From contig MNXP01000021.1 in NCBI GenBank assembly GCA_001872625.1, forward strand, positions 1 through 64,000: DNA of 64,000 bases. Direction: 5' to 3'. The first letter of the stretch is position 1, and each line of letters begins with the position of its first letter. The DNA is from Bacteroidetes bacterium CG2_30_33_31 (lineage in GTDB: Bacteria > Bacteroidota > Bacteroidia > Bacteroidales > UBA1556). The position numbers were made by a program, and so were the translations under genes. Positions 62,501 through 64,000 of this stretch are shown here, piece by piece. The notes beneath the pieces are model-generated. The model did no database searches and had not been told where the DNA came from. It was given only the letters and a program-made list of their open reading frames with translations.

Positions 62501-63055
62501 TTGCTATTTATGATTGAAAGAACTTTTAAAATATTAGTTTTACTTATGACAACATTTTATATGTCGGGTTGTTCAAGTAACAATGATGATGCCATGCGCT
62601 ATTTTGAGGATCGTTATTTTGCAATTGAAAAAGTGATTGATGCGGATACTGATTTTCAGAATTCTTTGGAAAAAATTTTGAGCGAGAATGCTGATGATAC
62701 TTTATTTGGTGATGAATATATTGCCATAATTGATGAAATAAATTTTAAATTCAATACTTTGGCTAATGTAATAAATGAATTGAAAGTCAATAATTTGCTA
62801 GAAGAAACCAATGATAATAATCTCAATAGAGCTTATCGACTGTTGATTGAAACTTATAGAGAAGTAATTGAGAGCGATTACTCGCAAATAGTAGAGTTAG
62901 TTAAAAATTCCGACCATGGGGAAGAGGAATCAAACCAAAAATTCAATACTTTATATACAAATGCTTCTGATAAATTAAACAAAAAGGTTGATTTATTTTA
63001 TGAAGCCTTGCACGAATATTCCATTGCAAAAGATTTAGAAATTGATTTGAAGTAG
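62501..63055 (+). CDS. Hypothetical lipoprotein
   Basis: Lipobox MSGCSSN; helical protein. Confidence 0.65.
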   Translation: MLFMIERTFKILVLLMTTFYMSGCSSNNDDAMRYFEDRYFAIEKVIDADTDFQNSLEKILSENADDTLFGDEYIAIIDEINFKFNTLANVINELKVNNLLEETNDNNLNRAYRLLIETYREVIESDYSQIVELVKNSDHGEEESNQKFNTLYTNASDKLNKKVDLFYEALHEYSIAKDLEIDLK

Positions 63056-63102
63056 CTCCAATACTTGCAATATGAGTTAAGGATTAAAAGAAGCAAAAAA
63101 AA

Positions 63103-63137
63103 CAGAGCCATTAGGGTTTTATGCAATAATGGCTCTG
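63103..63137 (-). terminator. Terminator after the biotin-carrier gene
   Basis: cagagccatta-loop-taatggctctg; T8 on the minus strand. Confidence 0.8.
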
Positions 63138-63167
63138 AATTTTTAAAAGTATTTTAAATAAATTAAA

Positions 63168-63494
63168 CTATTTAATCACAGCAAGAAGAGAATTTTTAGG
63201 AACAATATCCCCAATTTTTACATTTACACTTTCAATGATTCCTGCCATTGGAGCAATGATTTTATTTTTCATTTTCATTGCCTCTAGAATTAAAATAATA
63301 TCACCTTTTGCGACTTTAGATCCCGCTTTTATATTTATTTCGGTTATAGTTCCTGGAATAAAAGAGTGAATTTCTTTAATCTTTATTTTAGAATAAGCCT
63401 TACGGCTTTTAAATTTTGTTGTCAAAATCGTACGATAGGTGGCATCACCTATGGTAAAATCGCTATAATCATTGTTTATATTTTCTTCCATCAT
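63168..63494 (-). CDS. Biotin/lipoyl attachment domain protein (biotin carboxyl carrier)
   Basis: ILILEAMKMKNKIIAPMAGIIESVNVKIGDIV. Confidence 0.92.
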   Translation of the reverse strand: MMEENINNDYSDFTIGDATYRTILTTKFKSRKAYSKIKIKEIHSFIPGTITEINIKAGSKVAKGDIILILEAMKMKNKIIAPMAGIIESVNVKIGDIVPKNSLLAVIK

Positions 63495-63532
63495 TCAAAT
63501 TTTTTATTGATTAATAATATTGATATTAAATT

Positions 63533-64000
63533 TTAAAATGGTGGAATACCATGTTTTTTATCTGGATTATGAATTATTTTATTTTTAGATATTTCCAAGG
63601 CATGAACAATAAATCTTCGTGTTTCTTTTGGTTCAATCACAGCATCAATATAGCCATAAGCAGCAGCCACATAAGGATTTGCAAATTTAGTCTTATATTC
63701 TTCAACTTTTTCCTGACGCATTTTATCTGGGTCGGCAGCCTCGTTTATTTCTTTACGGAAGATGATATTAGCTGCACCTTCTGGCCCCATTACAGCGATT
63801 TCTGCTGTAGGCCAAGCAAACACAAAGTCGGCACGTAAATGGTTGGAGCACATTGCAATATATCCCCCTCCATAAGCTTTACGAAGTATTACTGTAATTT
63901 TTGGAACTGTAGCTTCTGAATATGCATAAAGCAATTTTGCACCATGACGTATAACTCCAGCATGCTCTTGGTCAATTCCAGGAAGATAGCCCGGTAGATC
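63533..64000 (-). CDS. Acyl-CoA carboxylase carboxyltransferase subunit, C-terminal part, truncated by the window end
   Basis: DLPGYLPGIDQEHAGVIRHGAKLLYAYSEATVPKITVILRKAYGGGYIAMCS...FAWPTAEIAVMGPEGAANIIF; frame open to 64000. Confidence 0.93.
   Translation of the reverse strand, partial: DLPGYLPGIDQEHAGVIRHGAKLLYAYSEATVPKITVILRKAYGGGYIAMCSNHLRADFVFAWPTAEIAVMGPEGAANIIFRKEINEAADPDKMRQEKVEEYKTKFANPYVAAAYGYIDAVIEPKETRRFIVHALEISKNKIIHNPDKKHGIPPF

Noticed and set aside
63168-64000. Sodium-pumping methylmalonyl-CoA decarboxylase
   Set aside because: Only a carboxyltransferase fragment and a biotin carrier are visible; no membrane beta or gamma subunit in the window, so only a generic acyl-CoA carboxylase call is made.

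Overview
AT-rich chromosomal window from a Bacteroidota bacterium. Evidence for the lineage: TAnnTTTG-type promoters, type IX secretion (T9SS) C-terminal domains of type B (truncated, left edge) and type A, PorZ, and many SusC-like or lipoprotein signatures. Most of the window is housekeeping: rel, sigma54 activator, lptE, secG, groES/groEL, serS, rnhB, purD, upp, dnaG, gcvP, rplU/rpmA, recO, transporters and a biotin-dependent carboxylase at the right edge. Two accessory regions stand out. (1) About 25.9-39.6 kb is a c-type-cytochrome locus with 35 CxxCH motifs. It contains a 19-heme cytochrome c/cytochrome b fusion (CbcL-like architecture, internally duplicated), an EB_dh-type heme-binding lipoprotein with an extra CX3CH, a ResB-CcsA fusion, a b-type cytochrome, heptaheme, hexaheme and monoheme proteins, a DUF5777-like beta-barrel and an FNR-like regulator. 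Two tandem FNR-type palindromes 21 bp apart sit immediately upstream of the locus, and no recognisable terminal reductase is present. (2) About 11.2-16.2 kb is a putative copper-acquisition module: an MbnH/MbnP-like pair divergent from a TonB-dependent receptor that carries an OprC-like CxxxM...HxM copper signature. The receptor is interrupted by one in-frame TGA. All assignments come from reading motifs by eye; no database search was run.
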